Below, in pieces: positions 30,524-43,226 of a stretch of 64,000 bases of DNA. This DNA comes from Serilophus lunatus (Eukaryota; Chordata; Aves; Passeriformes; Eurylaimidae). How positions within the stretch are numbered: position 1 is the first letter of the stretch; each line of letters starts with the position of its first letter. The DNA lies in assembly GCA_013399895.1 (NCBI GenBank), contig VXBA01002143.1:1770012-1834011 (forward strand), read 5' to 3'. The translations under genes and the position numbers were made by a program. The notes below the pieces were generated by a model. The model made no database searches. It was not told where the DNA came from and saw nothing but the letters and a program-made list of their open reading frames with translations.

Positions 30524-32654
30524 TTGTACTCTCTTGCTGGCTCTTCTCCTCCCTTGCTATTTCCCCTGTCCTGCCTATCCCCCTTTCTCTTTCCTTTTCT
30601 TTTTTTTTTCCCTAGTGTCTCCTGCAGACCTTGTTTGTGTTACACACCCTTAACAACATTAGCTGGATGTTTGATGGATGCCTTCAATATGCTGCCTGTA
30701 GCCTTCTTGAGCTGTTTTCCAATTACACATCCCTCTTCTTAATTTCATCCATCAATCTTCTGTTCTCCATTAAAAAATAAACAAACACACACACAGAGCA
30801 CAAAGCTGAGTACGATAGGGACAAAACGCTTCTCGTACTACTCTTGCTTCACGCTGCTTTGTCAGACTTCTCCGTTCCTGGGACGCAACACCATTTAGTC
30901 TCTGTTTAGGCTCATGTGCAGATGCAGGGGACTTAAATCTGAAAGGACTCAGGAGAAGGAGATCAGAGAAGAACATGGTGGGAAGAACTGGATGCCCTAG
31001 GCTGATACTGAAGAGAAGGAAGATCTGGCTGAGGTTCAGGGCATAGCATGTGAGCAGTCCCTTCATCTGCTGTTGACTAATTACCAACAGGGTACAATTT
31101 GTTACAGGCAGGACAGCCCAGCTGTTGAGAGACGGATAAGGATTCCAGGCTGGAGAACAACTGAGGGAGGGACTTCCTCCCAGAGCTGCAGAGTAGTTTG
31201 AAAGGACATGAATGGTAGAGAAAAGTGAAAATTAGGGAGAGGTCCAGCTGACTGGGGATTATAAAGTTGACATATGAGTTCAGGTGCCTGCAATTTTCCT
31301 ACAGCCCTGTTGAAAAGCTGCTCAACCTACATCCTTTTTGATAACTCAGAAATGGTTATGATCACATGTGCTTTGGCAGTTCTGCTCTGAGGTTTTGGTT
31401 CTGCCCTCCACCTGCCTTATCCAGAACGCAAACCACAGCTTTTGAAAAGTTTGCTCTGCGGGAAAGGATTTTGCAGTCTCTTGTTCAGCCTGTCTGAGCC
31501 AGTCTTCTGAGACCTTGAATGCTGGACCAGCCCTGAGACTGTACAACTATAGTTGAAGACACAGGTTTAAAGATCCTTATCTTCCCAGAGAGACAAATTT
31601 CACAGTTCAAAGTGCCCCCCGGGAACATCCCGCCAACCAGTGTAGAGACTTTCTAGGCAAGCACCCAAAGCAAACTAGTCTAGCGAAGCCAAAAGTTTCA
31701 AGAAACACTCGCTCTTCTTGGTTTGCACCATGTTTGCAAGCCTCCCGTTCCCTCCCTGTGAGGAGAGAGGCGTGGAGAGGGGAGGAGAGAAGGGTGTGAG
31801 GGGCAGAACTGGAGCAGAGCTGCAGGTAGGTGCAGATGATGTAATTTCATGCACCAAAACTGTCAGCAGGGGTTTTTGTTTGTTTTGCCTGCATTTTGCT
31901 GCCTCTCTCCACCAGCCCCTAGCCACCTTGAGGAAGTCCATGCAGATTTCATGAGTTCCCTAGCTCCCGGTGTGGGAGATGTGATGCTGAAGGCTGAGCA
32001 GGGAGCTTTCAATTATTGATGAGAGCGACCTCTCTTTAAACAAGGAATGCATAATTCATGGCAACGCCGGTATTTGTGGTGAGCAGCACCGGCTCAGTCT
32101 CTGCTTTGCTGAAATGCACAGGAAGCTGCCGTCCCCTCTCCCCACATTCCCTTGGGCCCCTCAGAGCCCTCAGCTGAAACTACACTAGTGTTTAAAATTG
32201 AGACAGGCCAAGATGCTGCAGCGCTTCCCCTCACCAAGCAGCTGCCTGCTTCTTTGAGATGCGCAGGATAAAGTGGGAGGACGGATTCAAGGAACCAGAG
32301 AAAGTGGGTGGAATGGGTTATTGCTCTGGGATAAGCAGGGGTAATCACTGTGCAAACACAGCCACACAGGACATTTTTCAGCAGTGAGACTCCTCTGACC
32401 TCAAGACAGGTCTGCAAGAATGGCATCGCTGTAGGACAGAAAGGATAGGCTAGATCTAAAGGAAAGTGCCTGAGGGTTTACGTCAAGCTGTATTTCTTGT
32501 GGGGGTGGGAAGAAAAAGGGGGGAAAGGGAGATTTGTTTTTTTGCTCAATAAATAGCAATTTCTCCCCTAAATCCTGCTGGAACTGAGTGGCTGAAAAGC
32601 AAATGGAAAAAAAAGAAGGAAGAGTATTTTTTTCCTGGAAAGGGAAATGTTAAC

Positions 32655-33063
32655 CATAGAATCACGGATTGTTTTGGATTGGAAGGGGCCTTAAAGATCA
32701 TCTAATTCTAAGCCTGCTGCCATGGACACCTTCTACTAGACCAATTTGCTCCAAGCCCCATCCAACCTGGCCTTGAATACTTTCAGGGATGGGGCATCCA
32801 CAACCTGCCTTGGCAACCTGTGCCAGTGTCTCTCTACCCTCAAAGTGAAGAAAGTCTTCCTAATATCTAATTTAAAGCTACCCTCTGTCAGTTTGAAGCC
32901 ATTCCCCCTTGTCTTATCACTACATGACCTTCTAAAAAGTTCCTTTCCAGCTCTCTTGTAGCCCACTTTAGGTACTGGAAGGTGCTCGAAGGTCTCCCTG
33001 GGGCCTTCTCTTTTCCAGGTTAAACAACCTCAACTCTTTCAGCATGACTTCACAGGAGAGGTG
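32655..33063 (-). mobile_element. CR1 LINE 3' fragment
   Basis: It begins CATAGAATCACGG (reverse complement of the CR1 tail), then has GGAAGGGGCCTTAAAGATCA, CCATCCAACCTGGCCTTGAA, GATGGGGCATCCACAACCTG and TCTTTTCCAGGTTAAACAAC. About 410 bp and less diverged than the other copies. Confidence 0.93.
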
Positions 33064-36000
33064 GATCGAACAGGAATGAGAAAGGCTCTCTCCTAAACCC
33101 ACAGCTGGGATCTTGACCTCCCAGTAGCACAGACAATGTAGGCAGCTGCAATTCTGTCTGAAGGTGGAAGGACGCTCTTCTGCTGGGGGTTTTAATCATC
33201 CCTCCGCTGCAGACCTTGTAAATGGTTCCAAGCAAGTGACACCTGCTATCTGAATGAGGTGAGCATTTCCCTACCACTTGTGGGGGACAGAGGGCAGGGG
33301 AAAATTAACTGAGTCCCCTGGAGAGACAAACCCCAGAGAACTACAAATAATAAAATAATACAGGGAAGGATACTCAGGTCCTTCCCCAGAGCAGGAAGCG
33401 GAGAGCTGCCAGCAGCTGCGGGGTTTCAAGACTCAGCACCATCTATACTCTGTCCATTGGTGCACAGGCTCATGTGGGGACAATTTCTCCAGGAAGTGAG
33501 TCAGTCCCAGTCAAACAGCCGCCCTTCCCAAGCTCCTGTGCCTATTCTTCAGATGCAAAGAAACGATACATCCTCTCCCCGTCAGCTCTGATCCCTTCAC
33601 CATGTGGGAGTGCAGTTACTTCAGCCCAGAAACCAGGCTCGTCCCTGGGGAATACACTATGTACAGCTCCCCATCCCTTCGCTGCCCGCATGAACCCAAG
33701 TCAAGCATCTTCCTCCAATCTTGGTTCATAAACAGCTTGGCATGGTGCCTTTCCCAAGAGCATCCTTGTCCCAGACTTGTGTCTCGTGTGGGGGAGCATG
33801 GAGTGAAGGAGGGTGATGCTTTATACAGGGTTTTGTTCCAAGTTCTTTTTTAAAAAAGGGTAAAACTCCTCCTTCCCAATAGAAAACAGAAACTTTAGCA
33901 AAGCTAATTAAATCTGCTGGCTAGGTCCCACGGGACCCAATACTTTAGAGACAGCACGTGGCTCAGCCTGCTATCCCCAGGCAGATGAAGGGTATCCAGA
34001 CACTATCTGGGCTATCAGCAAGGATGGAGATAACCCAGTTCGGATACACACTAGACCTTGAACTTGGCTGCAAAGCCCATCCTTGCAGGGAGCCTTCCTG
34101 AACCTGAAAAAAGGAGGTCTAAACCAGGCTATTTTTAATCAGCCCAGACCCAAATGTCCTTCACGGTCAACTCACGGGACCTGTCGCCACCTTCCTGCTC
34201 CCTGAGCATCGGCAAGACTGGGCTGTAGCTCAGAGGGGGCGCAGCCCTCTGTCCCATCACAATTTCCCTGCATTGCAGAGCTGTAACCCAGGGGTGGCAG
34301 AAATTCCTGAAGATTAGCAACTCAGGCCCGAAGAGAAGTAGGTTGTACCAGATGTCTCCTGAGAAAGCTAGCTGTCTCCTGAGAGACCTGTAAGCTTGGA
34401 GTCATCCTTTCTTGAAAGGGAAGTCGGGAGCTTATTCAAACGTCAGCTTCTCTCCCCTGCTGCCGAGCTCTGGGAGAACTGAAGTCCTTTTCAGATGCTG
34501 ATGACTGTTACAGAATAATCATTCCAAACGTATCAGCATGAATCAGCCCAATATCTGCATTAGCCAACAAAAAAAAGGCACTTTTTTTTTTTCCAAGGAG
34601 GCAAAATAATTCTAAGGAAGCAAAAACAATAGCGGATTGTTCCAAAGTTTCTGTATATTTCATTCAGAGCTTTCCCTACTGAGTTAACAGCTGATGCCTG
34701 TTCAGCTGGAATGGGAGCTGTCATTTTACAGATTTCTTACAAAAGCAGAAAGGAAAAGCCCATAGTATTTCCTTCCAGAACAATTTCAATGCTGGAGAGG
34801 AATTACTTTTTCAGAGAAAAAAGCATTAGGCATTATTTGATGGATAATTGCATTTCACAGGTGCTTGTTTTGGCACGGGGAGGGAGGGGTGGAGGGGAAG
34901 GGAAGAAATCACATTGATCATGAGCTCCTTCTAAAGATATGAGGCCCAAAGGCCAATGCTGTTAATCTGGTAGCAGCCAGGATGCAGAGGCAGGCTTTGA
35001 TCTTAGCTATGTGTCAATATGACATCAAATACAGACCTCCAGAGGAACATACTATCACTAATGCATACTCTTGATTGATTTTGACAGCTTGTTTTTCTCC
35101 TACTTTCAAAGGCCATGTCAAAATGCTCTTCCCTGCTGGTTACTTCCTGGTTACTCCTAAGGAGGGCAAAAGAAAGTGAAGGAGAAGCTGCTCTGGCTGA
35201 AATCGGACTGCAAATGAGCGGAACAGCAATTATGCCATTTAAAACACCAGTGTAGCTAAATATGTCTACTGTCTTCCCAAAACCTGTGGCAATACTGACA
35301 TTTTAATGATTACATGTGTGTGCTGGCACCCTGAAGAATCCTGAAGTCCAGATCCATTATTGCATGGAAAGAACTGTGGGCAGAGAACCAGTGCAATGTA
35401 AAATCTCCCAGAGATTTTATTTGGGAATGCTGGCTGAACTATGTGATCAATAAAACCTCATGAAAACAGGATGTTTTTGTGGGTGGCCGCTTCATATAGA
35501 TTAACACAGAGAGGACACTGGCCAGTCCTGGTGAGTTACCACCACATCATGTAGGTGCTAGCTGTGTGAGAAGTAAAAAGGAGAAACATCCCTTTGGTCT
35601 CCCTGATGGATATTTTTGCTGTTGCAGCTCTCTGAGCTATGTGAAATACGCTCGCTTTGTAACTAGCTGAGATGGTCCAAAATGCTAATTCCTGATTTCT
35701 TCCTCCAAATAAATCACCAGCACTTACTAGATTTGCCACTTCCTGTGCAGCATCCAAGTGTTATGCAGACACTTTTATAAACAAAGAGAATGGAGAAATA
35801 AATTGGCACCTTGAGAATTGTCTTTTGCAATAGATAAGCGTTACGGTCCGCTGCTTGGTTTGTACCTTAAATGCCACAGCTGATCTGTATAGCTTGGGCT
35901 CGATTAAGTGAAACATTAAAATGAAAATTAGAGTCAGAAAACAGTGTTTCTTTTCCTGCCTTCTCTAGGTGAAATAAAATGGAAGAGAGCAAAGGAAAGA

Positions 36001-39000
36001 AGGGGCAGGAAAGTGACAGCCAGTGTCCTGCTGGGACTGTCCTGCTGTCCTTCCATGTCCTAACAGGGACTACAGGCAGGCCACATCCAGATTAGATGCC
36101 AAGGTATCAAGAAACCCACATGCAATTCCCACCTTCTGGGAATGCCAGGGGAGCAGTCAGTGCAGTAGATGAAATATCTAACTTGGGCACTGGCAGCAGC
36201 TTCCAGAGGATAACCCTGCATCAGGAATGAAATAAGTTTTATATTGTAGAAAAAGTAAGCAGTGGATCCATTTGGGTGAACAGATGAAGCCAAAGAGTAG
36301 CAAAAGCCAAATGCCCCTTTTTGCCAATAAGCCAAGCCTAATGGAAAGAAAAGATGTGGGCTTTGGTTTCTGTGTTTCCTTGTCTTGCACTGTTAAAATG
36401 GAAGAGTCTGTTGGGAAGGCAGGGCAGGCTTTGAGGGAATTAAGGGCAGAGGAGTTCACATCATGAGAAACAAACTCTGCTCACTCTCTTAGACTGCATA
36501 GGGCTCACCATAGGGCTTGCTTCTGTCGGGATTGCTCTCTGCCATGCTTCTTAATTGCACCTGAAAGCAGCCTGGTCTAAAAGTCATTTTCACACATAGT
36601 GTTTGTAAACTTTCCCTTGGGAGGGAGGTCAGCCAATGCTCTGTTGTACTCGTGGGCTTACCTGTGACATTGTGTGCTTCAGGCTGCTTGAGACCTGGGT
36701 GCAATAAGGGGTTGATGCTACTCTCCAAGACGGTAACTTGCCTGCTCTGTCTGTTTCTTGAGCTTGGAGTGTCATCTTTGCATACATACAAGCAAGAAAT
36801 TCCTAAGAGATGCCTCTACTCAGTTCTTGCACCTCTGCACCGAGTGCTCTTGGGCAGTGCTGTTCTTTCTGCTTTCCTTCCACATTCATGGGCTACCAGT
36901 TGGCCTTGGACAGACAACTCATGAATAGATACTTCTGGTTGGAGAGGAAAGATAAACTAGGCTTTTTCTGAATCCTTCTCTGCACTTTGAGAGCCCTTGG
37001 AGCTCACTTCAAAGGCAGACCAGGTTGGCCTGAAACATCAGGTCAAAGAGTGGTTTCTTGTTAAAATTAGAAATGGGCTGCTGCTGTGAATCTGAGAGGT
37101 GGATCTGAATCTCTTCTGATTCCAAGGGTGAATCTGTCTCTCTCCTTGCGTTGTGGAGGAGGAAAAGTCTCTGGTTATCAAAAAATTTTCTGAGCATTGG
37201 GTCAGGGTATAGTTTCCTTATAGACAGAGATGCTGATAAAAGTGGCAACTGCAAAACCAGAGACTGGATCTCTAGAGACTCAGAAATGCCTTAAAACAAG
37301 GGTCCAATTTGGCCTCGCTGGACAATGAACTCCCGCCTCTGGAGCACACTTCTGGTTGCTTTGCACAGTCTTTCTCCTTAACCACATTCTGTACATTAAG
37401 TGACTGTTGAACAGCCTTTTTTCTCTGTCTGCAGTAAAGTCTCCAACTTATTAACTCTCTCCTAGCAGAGGGAATCTGGACATTAACCAAATTGGGGTAA
37501 CCTCAGAATGGTGTTACTAAGGTTGCTCCTGCTCACATCCTTCCCAAAATCCTGCAAACGTGCACACACTCTGCATCTCTGGCTGCTGCCCAGTGTGCTA
37601 GTCTTCTGTTAACAGTGGTCCTCTAAGTGTGTCCTCAGTGTGACAGATGCCTGGGTGCTTCTGAGCTACAGCAGGATGAGACCAAAAGTGGTTCTTTGTG
37701 AGGACATTCGTGGAGGTCAACAAGCCAGGTGAGGCATTCCTAGTTTCACACATGCATATGTGAACTACCTCCATCCCTTCCCAGCTCTGCAAAAAATACC
37801 CCTGAAGGGCCAGCAACACTTGCTAGTCAGAGGAAACATCAAAAAACCTCTTGGGAAGGAAAAAGGAAGAAACTAGATTTCTCCTTCTGCTGCTGTAACT
37901 AATTTGTAGGTCATTTGTTTTTGTGACCTGATGGTCAGGTCAGGATCCATATTTGGGTTAGGAAAGAAATACTCAGTGTCAGTTATCAGTCTGGTAAGTG
38001 CTGTGTAGAAGTCAGTATAAAAAAGCAGAAATCTTGCTTAGTGATTAAAGGTTTCAAGACTTGGTTTGACTTTCAGGGAACTACAATCCAAGTGTGGCTT
38101 GGCTTGATGGACTATGAAAAAACTTGCTGAGATGGGAGCCACAAGCACTCTCTGCAGCACATCCAGAAGAGACTACTAGGTGGAGTAAAGTGTGCAGTTT
38201 GTCTAGCAGGCTAACGTGTCTGGGAGGGCAGGTGGGGAGTCTGGTTGTGATACAACAACAGTATTGGATTTGTTCTCAAGAGGATGATAAGAGAGGAGAA
38301 CTCCACGCATGAAGACTCTTTGAGGTGGAAAGAGCAATTTTAAATTATCCTTACCCAAAGAATCCCTTGGTGCAAACTATATTCACCCCCAAAAGTCTTC
38401 TTAACACAGAGCAGCAGTGACAGTCTTAGCAAAGTGCTTATCAGTGTCCTGTGACTTCCCTTGTAATGGAGCTGCTGATGCATATCAAGTAACTAGGAGA
38501 TTTGTTGCGTTTTTCTTAATGTTCCAAGAGTCATATTATAACATGGAAGTTAGAAACATCACTTCTGCTATAAAGAAAGCTCCTGTTTGATAACATGCTG
38601 CTGAGCACTGTAGGCTTGAGGGAAACAGGAAACAGCACAAGAGTTGCTAACCAGAACTGGAAACACACTGGGATTACTGGAGGAGCTGTGGAAAAGCCTA
38701 TGAGCTGGTACAGTGCAAGAGGTGCTGGCATCCCACAGAGGAGGGCAGATGTGAGTGAAGGCAGAGCAGGGGACTGGAGAGGACATGTGAAATACCTAGT
38801 TGTTCACAAAACAGAGGCTGTAAGAGATTGATGGGAGTAGGATGGTGGATGTGGTTCCAAGGGAAAAAACAAAACCAAAAAAACAGGCTGAGGGAGCAAT
38901 TTTGGCCAGGCTGAAATCTGCCACTTAATACACTTGACAAAATGCAAATAATTTCTCCTTCCACAAGATCTGCCAGGAGATTCCTCAGCTATCTGGAGTC

Positions 39001-39490
39001 AACGGTTAACACTCCTCCCTCCTTTCCTATTGCTCCACAGAGATGAGGAGCTGGCATACATCCAAGGGAGGAAAGAAACTTGCTGCGGACCTTGGAGTGG
39101 TAGGATTTGACAGCTTGCCTCTGACTGCTCAGCCCAGCCCAGCCCTGAGATACAACTCAGCTGGGCTTGTGTTTGACTTCAGCAGATGCTGCCTGTGGGC
39201 TTTGTAGAGGTGCACAGGGATAATCATGATTTGGTTTCTGTTTGCTTGCTAATTTCAGCCCCTGCTGTGAGATTTGGATGTTTCTGAGGATTCTATATTA
39301 GCTTTAATGATTAAAAAATTATTTCAATGCTTAGTGAAGGAGATGTATGATCTACCATTGAAGCCGCTTAGCAACAGGACTCATTAAGACACATATTAGT
39401 AGAGAAAGATACCCTTGCCCCAGTATCCTCTTGGAATGACTATCCACTCATCTAAACAAGATAAAGGTCTTTGCTGGCCTCCTCTAAAGG
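33064..39490. other. Non-coding DNA, no gene recognised
   Basis: About 6.4 kb of mixed composition. No coding exon, recent transposon or structured RNA identified. Open frames are short and without family motifs. Confidence 0.5.
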
Positions 39491-39496
39491 CAGAGG

Positions 39497-39690
39497 ATAA
39501 AGCAGTCGACTGTGAAACAAGATTTCTTGGTTCTTTTTCTGGTTTCAAATATGCGTCAGTATGTGGATCTGGGCAAATCATTTCACCTGCTTCAGTGCCT
39601 CAGTTCCCCCACAGGTAAGATAAGCACAACAATGTATAAGCACTCTGGGGAAATGACTTTCAAGTGCCTAAGCTCATTAGAGAAAAAACA
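39497..39690 (+). mobile_element. MIR-like (amniote CORE) SINE relic
   Basis: It has the MIR layout: CTGGGCAAATCATTTCACCT, GTGCCTCAGTTCCCCCACAG, then GGTAAGATAAGCACAACAAT. This parallels the MIR 'cttgggcaa...ctcagtttcc...gtaaaatgggg' core. Old and diverged. Confidence 0.7.
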
Positions 39691-42059
39691 ACCCTTGCAG
39701 TGAATAAAAACCGTCTCAGCCTCTTGACAGTAGTTTGTACTAACCATACTGTTTGCATTGGCCTCCCGAAGCCCCACACAGTTAGCTAATTACAGGGAAG
39801 AAGAAACAACTTCTCCTAGCCCCTTACCACCTGATGGTAGCCAAGTACTAATGTTAAAACTTGTTATTTGGCTCAAAAGAATTAATTTTAGGCAAAGCAT
39901 TTTTAGTTACCCTTTAAGGAGAAAAAGAGTCTTCACCTTTCAAGGAGAAAACTCCTCAGTTCTGGGACAGGATCTAATTTTGCTTGCAGGGACACTGTTA
40001 AATACCACATCTGAGAGGAGAATAGTACTACTTTGTGTGGTTTATTCCCAGAATTATTCACTGAATCTTTCAGGCAGCATGAGTCTCCTTATGAGGAGAA
40101 ATTGAAGCAGGGTGAAGGAAGCAGGTATAAGAGTGGACATTTCAGACCACAGTATAAAAGCTGAAGTGTTCCCGGCTCTTGGACTTGCATGCAGGACATT
40201 GAACTTCATATATGGATGCACAAACCCTGGTCACATCTTAATGTGGGGTAAGGGCAAGGAAAGCATAGATGAAAGGAAGGTGAGGAAAGAAAAATGGGTG
40301 TAGGTGAGATACTAAGGTGTGACTGAAAGTAGTTCCTGAGGGAAGGAGAGGGGATAGAAGAAGAAATGAGGTTAATGGGAATGAGAAAGTGGGAGAAAGG
40401 AGGAGGAGGAATGAACAAGGGTGAGGGAGCAGGAGACTGAGTGGGACAGCAAGCAGGAGGCACAGTCAAATCATCTGAGCTCTCTCTGAAGAGACTGCCT
40501 ATTTTGTTTCTGCGTTTTTTTGGGGTTTTTTTTTGTGTGTGATCTTGCTTTAAAATTGCAGGAATGTGGCAGCACAGCACTGGCGCTCTGATTTATTAAT
40601 TCCATCCCGTCCCACCAGCCCATAAAACAAAAGCATCTGTGTTTGCTGAAGAGAAAACCATGAAGGGCCTCATTCACGTCAGAGGTGGAGAGAGAAGCTG
40701 GCAGATACAGGAAAGTCATCGTCTCCTCCTTCCTTTTCACCTTTGTGTGGATTTGGGCTGGGGGAAGGGCCTTGGGAGGGAGGGATCCAGAGAATGAGGT
40801 ATCAGCAGGGAGAAAGCTAAGATCGGCCGGCAATCTGTGTTGGAGAAAGTGGAGGGGAGGATACAATGAGCGCAAGAGACTGGCCCACCTCCAGTGAGGA
40901 AGGCACCCCAGCACTGCAGAGAGGACAAGACCCTTTGCTGCCACCCAGGCTCACCCAGCACTGGTCTCCAAGGTGGCACTTTGTGCAGTTTTGCCTCCCT
41001 GAATAGTCTTATTGCTGTGGTCATAGCCAGGGCTTTCATGGAGCCCAGCTTTCAGAATGAGAGAGGGTCAGGGCAAGATGAATATTAAACTATCCTACTT
41101 TAACAACTGGAGCATGAAGGGGGAGAGGAGCCAGCAGCCTCTACTCCTGTCAGGCAAGGGTCAACTGTGCTGTTTCCGTCAAGAGGTACTGGGAGATTTT
41201 TATAGGATGCAGAGGACCTTGCTAAAACCACATCTCTACACCTGCCCTTAAAGTCAGTGTCTTTAGGAGCCAGGCTGCCCTGCAACGCTGCATGGGGAGT
41301 GTCACCTCAGGGGAGGTGGGGTCTGCAAGCTACTGCTGCCTGCTGGGTCCTTAGCTTTTCCTCCAAGTCCTTCTACACAAAGATTGCCGAGGAGCAATCC
41401 TGCTTTGCTTAGCAAATTGCAGTTCCCATGTGCCCTGTACTCCCACACACAGACCCACCGTGAACTTACAGGATGAGACAATACTGCTGCTCTAAAATCT
41501 TTTATCCACAGCTGAGATTGCCTGACTGCTAACTCTGTTCAGCTCCAAGTAATCCCAGCATTTGCTTGCCTAGAGGTTGGCTATACTGGGAATAAATGCT
41601 CTTCCTCTCTTTGCCAAGTGGTAACATCCAAAGAATAGAACAATACCATTTCCTTTTGTAATACAGCATTATTCATAGACCAACACCACACAAATTTGCC
41701 AGGATGCTGGCAGTCGGCTAAAATCCATAACACAGGCGGGGAAAGCGGCAGTAAGTAGTAAGCACTACTGGACCAGCATCAGCCTCATCAGAACTTAACT
41801 TGAACCTTCTCCAGCTGACAAAACCCAAACCTATGAGAGCTAAGTGTCAGCACACAGGATGGAAAACACCTGTTTTTGGTTTCTGCCTGGAAATTAAGAT
41901 ATGCCCCAATGATCTCCAGTTGAACATGTCTGTATCCTTTTGTCCTTTGTCTCTTATATTGATCAGTATTGTGGGTTTTGGAAGATATAACAAATCCTAT
42001 GCTAGACAACTGTGAGAGGTTGAAGCCTAAACATTTAGATCTATTTCAAATGGACTGAC
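39691..42059. other. Non-coding DNA, no gene recognised
   Basis: It includes a purine-rich stretch at about 40.25-40.45 kb and T-rich runs near 40.52 kb. No exon or transposon recognised. Confidence 0.5.
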
Positions 42060-42300
42060 CTGTCCAGTGTTGAATGATCTACTATCTATCAAAATGTCTC
42101 CTGAATCCTGCACTCAGCACCAGCAGCATCTTGTAGCAGTGAGTTCCCTATGTTACTGTGCACAGCATGGGAAAATACTTTTATCATCTAATTGCTACCT
42201 TTCACATTTTTCTGAATGTTGTCCAGTTCCTCTACTGAGAAAAGCCATGTATGAAAGCATTCATTCTCTCTCTTCTATGTTGTTGATTCTATTTTTTTCA
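42060..42300 (-). mobile_element. Ancient CR1-like LINE 3' relic
   Basis: The order of blocks matches old amniote CR1 3' ends in reverse complement: AATGTCTCCTG, CTTGTAGCAGTGAGTTCC, GGGAAAATACTTTTATCATC, GCTACCTTTCACATTTTTCT, GTCCAGTTCCTCTACTGAG. Strongly diverged. Confidence 0.45.
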
Positions 42301-43027
42301 TCCCAATGTCTTTCCTCAACTCCCGTCCTCCTGTCTCCCTGAGCTAACCAACTTCATCTTAATAAATCTCTCTATTTGCAACAGCCATCAGTGGGATTAC
42401 CTGACCAGAGTAGGGATGAACAGCAAACAAAATCTAAAGGTCCCTGTGCCAGAGCCGTGGATACCAGTTCTGTGTCTCAGCCCCAGGAAGCCATGTCTCC
42501 TGAGGAAACTTGGCTCACATTTTAAAAATCTGAGTAATTTGCAATGTTTTCATCTCAGCGAGAAGGATCTCAGACAGCCCCCCACACTGCATGGTGGAGG
42601 AAGCCAACAAGGCAGTTGATTGAACACTTGGGAACATTGGCAAAGTAGATAAATGTGAGCTTTTAAGGAAAGAACTTCGGGAGCACTAATGTCACGTAAG
42701 AGCAAGCTAGAAGAGACTCCAACCTCTTAATTATGAGCCTCCACAGTCTGAAACAGCAGGAAAGGTTAAAGGACAAAGTTTTTATAAGTGTGCTGACTAT
42801 GGGTCAAGGTGCAGTTTGGAGACATACCACAACCCAGAGGAATCAGTGGGGTCTGACCAGCGTCCCTTTTGAAGAGTGGGCAGTCATGCCTGCACCCAGA
42901 GGAGGGTGCCAACACCCATAGGTCTCATTGTGCCCTGTCTTTATTAGTCTTTTGTAATACTGGTCAGTTTTAAATCACAGTCCCATTAGGCTGAACTTCC
43001 CAGCAAGTGCTTCTCAGAGATACAGGG

Positions 43028-43226
43028 GCCTTGCCTGGGAGACAGATGATCTGGGTCTGTCTCAGCTCTGACGTGATGAGCTGCTGTGTCTCCCTTGTAA
43101 AGTGGGGGTAGTCATCCTGACAAACAGCTCTGTATGTGGGCAGGGAGTGCTCTAAATCACATATGCGGAGTACTTTGAGATCTCGGCATGGGAAGCGATG
43201 CAGAAAAGCATAATGCTTATTATTAG
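43028..43226 (+). mobile_element. MIR-like (amniote CORE) SINE relic, second copy
   Basis: The blocks GATGATCTGGGTCTGTCTCA, CTCCCTTGTAAAGTGGGGGT, GTACTTTGAGATCTCGG and a terminal GCTTATTATTAGG follow the amniote MIR order, including the 'ctttgagatc...ttattatt' 3' end. Confidence 0.7.

Larger units (their letters stand above)
27485..32650. other. Probable 5' intron or upstream DNA of the glucuronyltransferase, proximal part
   Basis: No coding exon recognised. It contains a 10-bp tandem repeat at 29283-29310, a CA run at 30784-30796 and an ancient amniote repeat tail near 30.4 kb. Confidence 0.55.
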
